DNA from: Flavobacterium gyeonganense
GTDB lineage: Bacteria > Bacteroidota > Bacteroidia > Flavobacteriales > Flavobacteriaceae
Assembly (NCBI RefSeq): GCF_029625295.1
Contig: NZ_CP121112.1
Span: 2,356,001-2,420,000, forward strand
DNA length: 64,000 nt
Reading direction: 5' to 3'
Made by a program: the position numbers and the translations under genes. The notes beneath the pieces were generated by a model. It was not told the origin of the DNA. It saw nothing but the letters and a program-made list of their open reading frames with translations, and made no database searches. How positions within the stretch are numbered: position 1 is the first letter of the stretch; each line of letters opens with the position of its first letter. Below, piece by piece: positions 17,032 to 25,151 of this stretch.

Positions 17032-20000
17032 AAACGCCTTATATACCACCTATGATAATCTGCCAAAAGCTGAGCAGATTGCAACAAGTTTACTGGAAGG
17101 GAATCAGATAAAAATGAACATCAGCGGATTGTTAGGATCTGCAGTCTCATTTATAATCCGGTCTGTCTTCAAAAAAACCGAACTGCCTTTTTTAATTGTT
17201 TTAGACAATAAAGAAGAAGCCGCGTATTATCTAAACGATCTGGAACAAATGATTGGTGAAGAGGATGTCTTGTTTTATCCTGCCTCATTCCGTCGTCCGT
17301 ATCAGGTTGATGAAACTGATAATGCGAATGTTTTGCTTCGTGCTGAGGTTTTAAATAGAATTAATTCCCGTAAAAAACCAGCTGTAATTGTTACGTATCC
17401 GGAGGCACTTTTTGAAAAAGTGGTTACTAGAAGAGAACTCGATAAAAACACTTTAAAAGTAGCTTTAAATGATAAAATTTCGATAGATTTTATCAACGAA
17501 GTTTTGTTCGAATACGAATTCAAAAGAGTAGATTTTATTACAGAACCCGGAGAATTTTCGGTTCGTGGGGGAATTGTCGATGTATTTTCTTTTTCAAATG
17601 ATCATCCATACAGAATCGAATTTTTTGGAAACGAAGTAGACAGCATCAGAACTTTTGATGTTGAAACACAGTTATCGGTTGAAACGCATAAAAAAATCAC
17701 GATTATCCCGAATGTCGAAAACAAACTTTTTCAGGAAAATCGCGAAAGCTTTTTAGATTACATTGCAGAAAAAACCGTTCTTTTTATCCAAAATACAGAC
17801 GGCCTTTTCAGTCAGTTAGACAAACAATTCGCAAGGGCAGAAGAAGCTTTTGAGAAATTGTCGAAAGAAATAAAACATGCTACACCAGAACAATTGTTTT
17901 TGAATCAGGCGTCGTTTATAAAAAGATCTTTGGACTTTTCTGTTATAGAATTGGCTTCAAGACCCGTTTATAAAACGACTAAAAAGTTCGAATTTCATAT
18001 TCAGCCTCAGCCTTCGTTCAACAAACAATTTGATTTATTGCTGAATAATTTAAGCGAAAATCATTTTAACGGATATATCAATTATTTGTTTTGTTCGAAT
18101 GATACACAGGCAAAACGTTTTCACGATATTTTTGAAAGTTTAGATGAAGCCAATTCAGAAAATATCCGCAAGCAATATCATACTATTGTACTGCCTTTAT
18201 ACCAAGGTTTTATTGATGAAGAAAACCAGATTACGGCTTATACTGATCATCAGATTTTTGAGCGTTATCATAAATTCAATATCAAAAATGGTTATTCTAA
18301 AAAGCAGAATATCACTTTAAAAGAATTAACCGCACTTTCTGTAGGCGATTATGTAACGCATATCGATCACGGAATCGGGAAATTTGGCGGATTGCAAAAA
18401 ATCCAGGTCGAAGGCAAAACTCAGGAAGCCATAAAATTGGTTTATGCTGATAACGATATTGTGTATGTGAGCATTCACTCGCTTCATAAAATCTCAAAAT
18501 ACAACGGAAAAGACGGAACGCCTCCAAAAATCTATAAACTTGGATCCAACGCTTGGAAGGTTTTAAAACAGAAAACCAAAGCGCGCGTCAAACATATTGC
18601 ATTCAACTTGATTCAGTTGTATGCGAAACGCCGATTAGAAAAAGGTTTTCAGTTTGCGCCAGACAGTTATTTACAAAACGAATTAGAAAGTTCGTTTATT
18701 TATGAAGATACACCAGACCAAATGAAATCGACGGCAGAAGTGAAAGCCGATATGGAAAGCGATCGTCCAATGGATCGTTTGGTTTGTGGTGACGTTGGTT
18801 TCGGTAAAACGGAAGTTGCAATTCGTGCTGCTTTTAAAGCGGTTGACAACAGCAAACAAGTAGCAGTTTTGGTTCCGACCACCATTTTGGCGTATCAGCA
18901 TTTCAGGACTTTTTCAGAACGCTTAAAAGATATGCCTGTTACGATTGGGTACTTGAACCGTTTCAGAACTGCCAAACAAAAAGCCCAGACTTTAAAAGAT
19001 TTAGCCGAAGGAAAACTGGATATTGTTATTGGAACACACCAATTAGTGAACAAAAATGTCGTTTTTAAAGACTTAGGTTTATTGATTGTCGATGAGGAAC
19101 AAAAGTTTGGTGTAAACGTAAAAGATAAATTAAAAACGATTGCTGCGAATGTGGATACGCTGACCTTAACGGCAACGCCAATTCCGAGAACGCTTCAGTT
19201 TTCATTAATGGCAGCGCGAGATTTATCGGTAATTACAACGCCTCCGCCAAATCGTTATCCGATAGAAACGAATGTAGTTGGATTTAATGAAGAAATTATC
19301 CGCGATGCAATTTCGTATGAAATTCAAAGAAACGGACAGGTTTTCTTTATCAATAACCGAATCGAAAATATCAAAGAAGTGGCAGGAATGATTCAGCGTT
19401 TGGTGCCAAATGCAAGAGTCGGAATTGGCCATGGACAAATGGAAGGCGCCAAACTAGAGGAATTGATGTTAGGTTTCATGAACGGCGATTTTGATGTTTT
19501 AGTCGCAACAACCATCATCGAAAGTGGTTTGGACGTTCCAAATGCCAATACGATTTTCATCAACAATGCCAATAATTTTGGATTGTCAGATCTGCACCAA
19601 ATGCGTGGTCGAGTAGGTCGAAGCAACAAAAAAGCATTCTGTTACTTCATCTGCCCGCCGTATTCATCCATGACCGAAGATGCCAGAAAACGTATTCAGG
19701 CGTTGGAGCAGTTCAGCGAACTCGGAAGCGGTTTTAACATCGCAATGAAAGATTTGGAGATTCGTGGAGCAGGAGATTTATTAGGAGGCGAACAAAGCGG
19801 TTTCATCAACGAAATTGGTTTTGATACGTACCAAAAAATCATGAACGAAGCCATCGAGGAATTAAAAGAAAACGAATTCAAGGATTTGTACCCGGAAGAA
19901 AATGATATTGATACGAAAGAATACGTCAAAGACATTCAGATCGATGCCGATTTCGAGTTGTTATTCCCGGATGAATATATCAATAACGTCTCAGAGCGTT

Positions 20001-20389
20001 TGGTTTTATACAACGAATTGGGCGCTATAAAAGATGAAGCCGGATTACAGGAATACGAGAAGAAATTAATCGATCGCTTTGGACCATTGCCAAAACCCGC
20101 CGTTGCTTTATTGAACAGTATCCGAATTAAATGGATTGCAACCAGAGTCGGAATTGAGAAATTAGTCCTTAAACAAGGCAAAATGATTGGCTATTTTGTA
20201 TCCGATCAGCAATCAGATTATTATCAATCTGCTAAGTTTAGGAACGTATTGAATTTTGTTCAAAAACAGAGCTCACTCTGCAAAATGAAAGAGAAACAAA
20301 CCGTCAACGGATTACGTTTGCTATTGACTTTTGATAATGTGAAATCAATAAAACGGGCTTTGGAATTAATGGAGCTGTTTGAAGAATAG
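17024..20389 (+). CDS. mfd: Transcription-repair coupling factor Mfd
   Basis: The protein is 1121 residues. Mfd removes RNA polymerase stalled at lesions and recruits UvrA. Visible parts: a UvrB-homologous N-terminal region (RRPYQVDETDNANVLLRAEVL, EPGEFSVRGGIVDVFSF); an RNAP-interacting domain near GDYVTHIDHGIGKFGGLQKI; SF2 translocase motifs including GDVGFGKTE (about 589-597), DEEQ (about 690) and TLTATPIPRT; then QMRGRVGRSNKKAFCYF; and a C-terminal TRCF domain. The best start is the TTG at 17024, giving MSKNALYTTYDNLPKAEQI and overlapping the upstream lipoprotein gene. A dispersed repeat follows the stop codon. Confidence 0.95.
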   Translation: MSKNALYTTYDNLPKAEQIATSLLEGNQIKMNISGLLGSAVSFIIRSVFKKTELPFLIVLDNKEEAAYYLNDLEQMIGEEDVLFYPASFRRPYQVDETDNANVLLRAEVLNRINSRKKPAVIVTYPEALFEKVVTRRELDKNTLKVALNDKISIDFINEVLFEYEFKRVDFITEPGEFSVRGGIVDVFSFSNDHPYRIEFFGNEVDSIRTFDVETQLSVETHKKITIIPNVENKLFQENRESFLDYIAEKTVLFIQNTDGLFSQLDKQFARAEEAFEKLSKEIKHATPEQLFLNQASFIKRSLDFSVIELASRPVYKTTKKFEFHIQPQPSFNKQFDLLLNNLSENHFNGYINYLFCSNDTQAKRFHDIFESLDEANSENIRKQYHTIVLPLYQGFIDEENQITAYTDHQIFERYHKFNIKNGYSKKQNITLKELTALSVGDYVTHIDHGIGKFGGLQKIQVEGKTQEAIKLVYADNDIVYVSIHSLHKISKYNGKDGTPPKIYKLGSNAWKVLKQKTKARVKHIAFNLIQLYAKRRLEKGFQFAPDSYLQNELESSFIYEDTPDQMKSTAEVKADMESDRPMDRLVCGDVGFGKTEVAIRAAFKAVDNSKQVAVLVPTTILAYQHFRTFSERLKDMPVTIGYLNRFRTAKQKAQTLKDLAEGKLDIVIGTHQLVNKNVVFKDLGLLIVDEEQKFGVNVKDKLKTIAANVDTLTLTATPIPRTLQFSLMAARDLSVITTPPPNRYPIETNVVGFNEEIIRDAISYEIQRNGQVFFINNRIENIKEVAGMIQRLVPNARVGIGHGQMEGAKLEELMLGFMNGDFDVLVATTIIESGLDVPNANTIFINNANNFGLSDLHQMRGRVGRSNKKAFCYFICPPYSSMTEDARKRIQALEQFSELGSGFNIAMKDLEIRGAGDLLGGEQSGFINEIGFDTYQKIMNEAIEELKENEFKDLYPEENDIDTKEYVKDIQIDADFELLFPDEYINNVSERLVLYNELGAIKDEAGLQEYEKKLIDRFGPLPKPAVALLNSIRIKWIATRVGIEKLVLKQGKMIGYFVSDQQSDYYQSAKFRNVLNFVQKQSSLCKMKEKQTVNGLRLLLTFDNVKSIKRALELMELFEE

Positions 20390-20400
20390 TTGTTTTTTTA

Positions 20401-20504
20401 GGAGCAGATAATTTCGTTTCAACATAACATCAGTCCCGCTATTCCTTACAACCTTTTGTGACGAACCCCGGCACAAAAGGGTTTTCAGTCCTATCGGGGC
20501 TAGG
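20401..20504. repeat. Dispersed intergenic repeat, copy 1
   Basis: The element directly follows mfd. Its core, 20435-20504, runs from CCCGCTATTCC to CTATCGGGGCTAGG. A hairpin is formed by CCTTTTGTG (20452-20460) and CACAAAAGG (20472-20480) with GAACCCC in the loop. The same layout recurs at 30000-30059 with different stem bases. I have the impression that this element type is common in Flavobacterium genomes, but that cannot be checked here. Confidence 0.7.
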
Positions 20505-20530
20505 TTAGAAGTATAGTGATTTTCAAAAAC

Positions 20531-20559
20531 AAAAAAAATCACCCGGGGGAAGGTGATTT
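20531..20559 (-). terminator. Rho-independent terminator (minus strand) in the mfd-dinB gap
   Basis: AAATCACC (20536-20543) pairs with GGTGATTT (20552-20559). On the minus strand the hairpin is followed by eight Ts. No annotated minus-strand gene lies immediately upstream, which suggests a small transcription unit. Confidence 0.7.
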
Positions 20560-20594
20560 AATTGGTCAATTGGTTTTTTGGTTTAGATAGTTCA

Positions 20595-20672
20595 TCATGA
20601 ACCCAAAATGCTTGCATCTATTGCATGCTGGCTTTTTGTTTTCTGATAATATTTATAGATATGCAGAGTCAT
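20595..20672 (-). CDS. Possible 25-residue small protein
   Basis: An ATG at 20672 opens a frame of 25 residues (MTLHIYKYYQKTKSQHAIDA then SILGS) that ends 36 bp before the minus-strand terminator. A TATATTTG promoter box lies about 115 bp upstream. No Shine-Dalgarno sequence is evident, but this is normal in Bacteroidota. It may be a real micropeptide or a chance frame inside a small RNA of about 250 nt. I do not recognise the sequence. Confidence 0.25.
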   Translation of the reverse strand: MTLHIYKYYQKTKSQHAIDASILGS

Positions 20673-20787
20673 TATGATTTATCTCAAGAACTCATGCGTT
20701 TCTTTCCTGATATTTAAAACTTGTTTTTTGTTTGTAATTTTCAATTCACTTTTAACGGAATGTATTATGTAATACGTTTCGGTACGG

Positions 20788-20813
20788 CAAATATATAAAA
20801 ATATTTTTCGCAA
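20788..20813 (-). promoter_or_regulatory. Promoter of the small minus-strand transcription unit
   Basis: CAAATATA (20788-20795) reads TATATTTG on the minus strand. CAA at 20811-20813 gives TTG 15 bp upstream, slightly short of the usual 17-23. Just downstream, GTATTA and TAATAC form a perfect 14-bp palindrome at 20762-20775, a possible operator or RNA hairpin. Confidence 0.4.
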
Positions 20814-21023
20814 TGATTGATATATAAAAAAACTTATTTTATTTTTTTTTATACTTAAATTTTTAATAATGAAAATAAGTACCTCGTTTATTGAGATATT
20901 TTAAATACAAATAATTTAATTTTATTAGTCCCTGAAACGATTTTTATTAGGAATTAAATAAAAATTTGAATTTTATGAAAAACATTTGATCAATTTTGAT
21001 AACTCAGATTAGCTGTTCTTCTT

Positions 21024-21031
21024 TAAATTTG
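21024..21031 (+). promoter_or_regulatory. -7 element of dinB
   Basis: TAAATTTG matches TAnnTTTG and ends only four bases before the dinB ATG, so the transcript may be leaderless. TTG at 20996-20998 is 25 bp upstream, a little long for a -33 element. Confidence 0.45.
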
Positions 21032-21035
21032 TAGT

Positions 21036-22118
21036 ATGTTTGAAACTCCAGTTTATCGAAAAATAATCCACATTGATATGGATGCTTTTTATGCTTCGGT
21101 AGAGCAAATGGATAATCCTGTTTTACGGGGAAAACCTATTGCAGTTGGAGGCTCAGAGAATAGAGGTGTCGTTTCGGCAGCAAGTTATGAGGCGAGAAAA
21201 TTTGGTGTCAGAAGTGCTATAAGTGGTGTTTTAGCCAAGAAATATTGTCCCGAAATCATATTTGTCCGGCCTCGTTTTGACCGTTACAAAGAAATTTCGT
21301 CTAAGATCCATAAGATTTTTCATGAATACACAGATATGGTTGAGCCGCTTTCGCTTGATGAGGCTTATCTTGATGTGACCCAAAATAAAAAAGGAAATCC
21401 AAGCGCGTCTTTATTAGCTCAGGAAATCCGATTAAGAATTTTAAATGAAGTTGGGCTGACAGCTTCTGCAGGCATTTCTATAAATAAATTTGTAGCTAAA
21501 ATTGCCAGTGATTACAATAAACCCAATGGCCAGAAGACGGTAAATCCGGATGAGGTAATTCCGTTTTTAGAAGAACTGCCGATCAGAAAATTTTATGGAG
21601 TTGGAAAAGTGACGACAGAAAAAATGTACCAATTGGGTATTTTTACAGGATTAGATTTAAAAAACAAATCGCTTGATTTTTTAGAAAAGCACTTTGGTAA
21701 ATCAGGTAAGTTTTATTTTTACGTTGTCAGAGGGATACATAATAGCGAAGTAAAACCTTCACGAAATACTAAATCGGTTGCATCAGAACATACTTTTGAT
21801 GTTAATCTGACATCAGAAATTTTTATGCTGGAACAACTTGAAAAAATAGCTGTTTCGTTGGAAAAGCGACTAAAAAGATACAATGTTTCAGGAAAGACGG
21901 TCACTCTTAAAATTAAATATAGCGATTTCACGCAACAAACCAGAAGCAAAACGTTACCTTATTTTATTTCTGATAAAAGCTTAATTATGGAAACTGTTGA
22001 AGAACTGCTATATCAGGAACGAATGAAAGATTCTGTCCGATTATTGGGGATTTCCTTGAGTAACCTCAATACAGAACAAAAAAAAGAGGTAGTTGTACAG
22101 TTAAAATTTGCATTTTAA
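21036..22118 (+). CDS. dinB: DNA polymerase IV
   Basis: The protein is 360 residues, a Y-family translesion polymerase. Catalytic acidic residues are in IHIDMDAFYASVEQ (D14) and SLDEAYLD (D108, E109). The YEARKFGVRS block and helix-hairpin-helix region IRKFYGVGKVTTEKMYQLGI are present, as is a little-finger domain with KTVTLKIKYSDF. There is no obvious C-terminal beta-clamp-binding QxxLF motif; the end is QLKFAF, which may serve as a variant. It is a single gene with its own -7 box; no LexA-like site is evident. Confidence 0.93.
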   Translation: MFETPVYRKIIHIDMDAFYASVEQMDNPVLRGKPIAVGGSENRGVVSAASYEARKFGVRSAISGVLAKKYCPEIIFVRPRFDRYKEISSKIHKIFHEYTDMVEPLSLDEAYLDVTQNKKGNPSASLLAQEIRLRILNEVGLTASAGISINKFVAKIASDYNKPNGQKTVNPDEVIPFLEELPIRKFYGVGKVTTEKMYQLGIFTGLDLKNKSLDFLEKHFGKSGKFYFYVVRGIHNSEVKPSRNTKSVASEHTFDVNLTSEIFMLEQLEKIAVSLEKRLKRYNVSGKTVTLKIKYSDFTQQTRSKTLPYFISDKSLIMETVEELLYQERMKDSVRLLGISLSNLNTEQKKEVVVQLKFAF

Positions 22119-22174
22119 AATGAATTTAAACTTGTTAAATATACAAAAAGAGTGTGTTTAAAAATATTTTCGGC

Positions 22175-22182
22175 TAATTTTG
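22175..22182 (+). promoter_or_regulatory. -7 element of the PAS-domain gene
   Basis: TAATTTTG matches TAnnTTTG 16 bp before the ATG. No clear -33 TTG. Confidence 0.4.
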
Positions 22183-22198
22183 AATATAAATTGTTTTT

Positions 22199-22717
22199 AT
22201 GAATTCTGTAAATGGCCATATAAAAATTTTCGATGAGTCCGAAGCAGGCTTAAATTGCAATTCAGTTCCGATACTTTGCTGGGATTTTCATTATGAATCC
22301 ATAAATGAACTGAAAACATTTTCTTCCGACTTAAAAAGAATCAAAAACATTTCCCATAAATTTAAATGGGACATATCTCACATAGATATTAACCAACGGT
22401 TGAAAGATGAAGCTGTGTTGATTACAGATTCGGAACAAAAAATAATTTTTGCTTCTGAGGGAATTAATAAAATGACGGGATATACGGAAAAAGAAATCCT
22501 GGGGAAATATCCAAAAATGTTTCAGGGGCCTATGACTTCTCTTTCGGTTTTAAAAGAAATTAAAATTGCAATCGAAAAACAAATTCCTTTCAAAAAAACA
22601 ATTTTAAATTATAAAAAGAATGGTGAAACCTATAATTGTACCATTCATGGTTTTCCTGTTTTTAACCTGAAAGGGAATTTATCACATTTTATAGCTTTTG
22701 AAAAAGAAGCAGCATAA
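22199..22717 (+). CDS. PAS-domain protein (LOV-like fold lacking the photoactive cysteine)
   Basis: The protein is 172 residues with a single recognisable domain. Residues 70-170 form a PAS core: AVLITDSEQKIIFASEGINKMTGYTEKEILGK, then MFQGPMTS, then a beta scaffold (FKKTILNYKKNGETYNCTIHGFPVF). The block GKYPKMFQGP aligns with the LOV motif GxNCRFLQG, but the flavin-binding Asn and photoactive Cys are replaced by Tyr and Pro. It should therefore not undergo LOV photochemistry. There is no output domain, so it probably acts through a partner. The N-terminal 65 residues are unfamiliar. It ends at a strong hairpin. Confidence 0.75.
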   Translation: MNSVNGHIKIFDESEAGLNCNSVPILCWDFHYESINELKTFSSDLKRIKNISHKFKWDISHIDINQRLKDEAVLITDSEQKIIFASEGINKMTGYTEKEILGKYPKMFQGPMTSLSVLKEIKIAIEKQIPFKKTILNYKKNGETYNCTIHGFPVFNLKGNLSHFIAFEKEAA

Positions 22718-22718
22718 A

Positions 22719-22749
22719 AAAAGCCTTTTTGAACTTCAAAAAGGCTTTT
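22719..22749. terminator. Bidirectional rho-independent terminator
   Basis: AAAAGCCTTTTT (22719-22730) pairs with AAAAAGGCTTTT (22738-22749). It serves the PAS gene (plus) and the Bax-inhibitor-1 gene (minus). Confidence 0.85.
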
Positions 22750-22766
22750 AAATTATTGGGAAAAAT

Positions 22767-23540
22767 TTAATCTCTGCTTGCAAATTTTGATAATAATCTA
22801 AGGAATTCAATGTACAACCAAACTAAGGTAATCATCAATCCCATAGCGCCGTACCATTCCATAAATTTTGGCATTCTTTGCTGTGCACCTTTTTCAATTT
22901 GGTCAAAATCCAAAAATAGGTTTAGTGCAGCAACAATGATTACAAAAACACTAATTCCGATACTCATCAATGAATTTCCATGATGAACAGGCGTGTAGTC
23001 TGTAAACATAGAAACAATCCAGGATATTAAATAGTAAGTCGCAATTGCCAGCGTAGCAGCAATAACTACTGATCTGAATTGTTCATTTACTTTTACAATC
23101 TTAAATTTATATAATCCCAGACAAACTAAAAAAGTGACTAAAGTTGCTCCAACAGCATTAATTACGATTCCAGGAAATCTAGCTTCGAAAATGGCAGAAA
23201 TGCCTCCGATAAACAAGCCTTCAAACAAAGCATAACCTGGAGCTAAATAAGGAGAAGCTTGTGGCTTGAATGCTGAAATTAAAACTAAAACAAAGGCAAC
23301 AATAGCACCACCAATAGCCGGCAGCATGGCGTTCATTCCGTTAAATGCCATCCACCAAGTCAGCATTGCTCCGGCACATAACAATAAGAATAAAATAGCT
23401 GTTTTATTGATAGTTCCGGATATAGTCATATCCTGATTGTAATCAATAATTTGTGCGTGATGCACTTCTTCGGCTTTTGAAACAGCGTTTGAAGAAAAAC
23501 GTTTGTCGCTTAAAAATGGATTTTTCGAATTAAAGTTCAT
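22767..23540 (-). CDS. Bax inhibitor-1/YccA family membrane protein
   Basis: The protein is about 257 residues from the ATG at 23540 (MNFNSKNPFLSDKRFSS). A longer frame exists but would start upstream of the promoter. Seven hydrophobic segments follow a hydrophilic N-terminus of about 50 residues. The family features FEGLFIGGISAIFE and DFDQIEKGAQQRMPKFMEWYGAMGLMITLVWLYIEFLRLL are clear. Members of the family are inner-membrane channels or leak proteins with calcium or proton sensitivity, or regulators of membrane protein turnover; the bacterial role is poorly defined. A good promoter precedes it, so it is a separate unit from nuo. Confidence 0.88.
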   Translation of the reverse strand: MNFNSKNPFLSDKRFSSNAVSKAEEVHHAQIIDYNQDMTISGTINKTAILFLLLCAGAMLTWWMAFNGMNAMLPAIGGAIVAFVLVLISAFKPQASPYLAPGYALFEGLFIGGISAIFEARFPGIVINAVGATLVTFLVCLGLYKFKIVKVNEQFRSVVIAATLAIATYYLISWIVSMFTDYTPVHHGNSLMSIGISVFVIIVAALNLFLDFDQIEKGAQQRMPKFMEWYGAMGLMITLVWLYIEFLRLLSKFASRD

Positions 23541-23564
23541 ATTTCTAATACATTTATTTGTACT

Positions 23565-23593
23565 CAAATATAAGTAGTTTTTTCGATGTTCAA
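23565..23593 (-). promoter_or_regulatory. Promoter of the Bax-inhibitor-1 gene
   Basis: CAAATATA (23565-23572) is TATATTTG on the minus strand. CAA at 23591-23593 supplies the TTG -33 element with an 18-bp spacer. This full match to the Bacteroidota promoter sets the start at 23540. Confidence 0.65.
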
Positions 23594-23651
23594 TTGTTTC
23601 TGCAAATTTTTTAACATGATTTTTTCTTCTGAATAAATTCATCTTAAAACT

Positions 23652-23679
23652 AAAAATCCATCCTTGTGGGGATGGATTT
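23652..23679 (-). terminator. Terminator of the nuo operon
   Basis: AAATCCATCC (23654-23663) pairs with GGATGGATTT (23670-23679). On the minus strand it is followed by a short T run. It lies directly after nuoN. Confidence 0.75.
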
Positions 23680-23701
23680 GATGTATTTAAATTAAAGGTT
23701 T

Positions 23702-25093
23702 TTAATTCAATAAATCTAAAACGAATGAAGGAAATAAACCTAAAATTATATTCAAAGAAATTGACACAATTGCCACTGCATAAATAAGAAATGGTTTTCC
23801 GGTACGCTCCTGATTCGGTTCTTTTGAATACATAGCCAATATCAATTTGAAATAATAACCAACACTAATGATAGAATTGATAACAGCAACTATCACTAAG
23901 ATAATATGACCAGACTGAATCGTCTGATTAAACAAAAACAGTTTGGCAAAAAAACCTGAGAAAATTGGAATCCCGGCCATAGATAATAAGGAGCCGGTTA
24001 ATATTGCAGCCAATAACGGATTTGTTTTTCCTAAACCGTGAAAGTTGGTAATATCTTCGTTGTCCTGATTTTTACATACATATAAAATTACACTAAAAGC
24101 AGCAATCCCAGCCAAAGCATAAGCCGCAGTATAGTACAATAAAACTCCTGCAGAAGTAGCTACAGTTAAGAAAGTCATTAGCATAAAACCGGCATGAGAA
24201 ATTCCTGAGAAAGCCAGCATACGCTTTACATTTACCTGACGCAATGCCATAATGTTACCAACAGTCATCGAAGCAATTGAAATAATTACGATGATATTCT
24301 CGAAAGTGTTTAAATGGTCCTGATTTTCTAAAGACGGTATTAAATTTAAACCTGAAATTAATTTGAATAAAGTTGCAATCGCTACCACTTTTGCTAAAGT
24401 ACTCATTAATGCTGTGGTTAATGCAGGTGAACCTTCGTAAACATCCGGAGCCCAAAAATGAAAAGGAACTGCGGCTATCTTAAATAACATTCCGATGGTT
24501 ACCAAAATCATTCCGATAGGGAACCAGATTGGCAATTCGGCAGACAAGGAATATTCACTGATTTCAACTACGTCAAAACTTCCCATAGCACCGTAAATCA
24601 AACAAATTCCGAATAAGATGATTCCTGATGCGAATGATCCCATCAAAAAGTATTTCATACCGGCTTCGTTACTTTTCAGATTCAAACGATCACTTGCAGC
24701 AAGAACATAAAGTGCAATAGACAAAATTTCAATTCCAAGGAAAAACATCGCCAAGTTTCCAAATGAAACCATAGCAACGGCACCTGCTAATAAAAATATT
24801 TTTATGGCAATAAAATCAGAAATTTTTGTCTGATGGTTTTCATAAAAATTATGGCTTAACGCTACAAGAAAAATAGTTAAGATGATAAACAATGATGAAA
24901 AAGCAGTAGAAAATTTACTTACTGTTATCATGTTGTAGTAGTAACTTTCTGTTGATCCAAATTCATAAAAATTAAGCGCCAATACACCCAATAAACCTAA
25001 AATGGTAAACGGAACGATGCCCTTTCTAAAATTTAGAATTTCAAACAATAGGCAGAAAACACCTAATCCTGTTATAGCTATTAATGTATTCAT
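23702..25093 (-). CDS. nuoN: NADH-quinone oxidoreductase subunit N
   Basis: The protein is 463 residues with about 14 membrane segments. It is one of the three antiporter-like proton-pumping subunits of respiratory complex I. Core helices with charged residues typical of the Mrp-antiporter fold are visible: FFLGIEILSIALYVLAA (Glu in TM5) and FKIAAVPFHFWAPDVYEGSP with Lys and His. The sequence RMLAFSGISHAGFML is the conserved helix. It is the last gene of the operon, 58 bp after nuoM and followed by a hairpin. Confidence 0.93.
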   Translation of the reverse strand: MNTLIAITGLGVFCLLFEILNFRKGIVPFTILGLLGVLALNFYEFGSTESYYYNMITVSKFSTAFSSLFIILTIFLVALSHNFYENHQTKISDFIAIKIFLLAGAVAMVSFGNLAMFFLGIEILSIALYVLAASDRLNLKSNEAGMKYFLMGSFASGIILFGICLIYGAMGSFDVVEISEYSLSAELPIWFPIGMILVTIGMLFKIAAVPFHFWAPDVYEGSPALTTALMSTLAKVVAIATLFKLISGLNLIPSLENQDHLNTFENIIVIISIASMTVGNIMALRQVNVKRMLAFSGISHAGFMLMTFLTVATSAGVLLYYTAAYALAGIAAFSVILYVCKNQDNEDITNFHGLGKTNPLLAAILTGSLLSMAGIPIFSGFFAKLFLFNQTIQSGHIILVIVAVINSIISVGYYFKLILAMYSKEPNQERTGKPFLIYAVAIVSISLNIILGLFPSFVLDLLN

Positions 25094-25151
25094 TTTTGTT
25101 TTTTTGATTTAGGAAATCTAAAACTCCCCTAATTTATTTTTATTTAAAATA

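Noticed and set aside
18312..20181. Several open frames on the minus strand inside mfd
   Set aside because: They are antisense shadows of the conserved mfd coding sequence without start signals or family resemblance.
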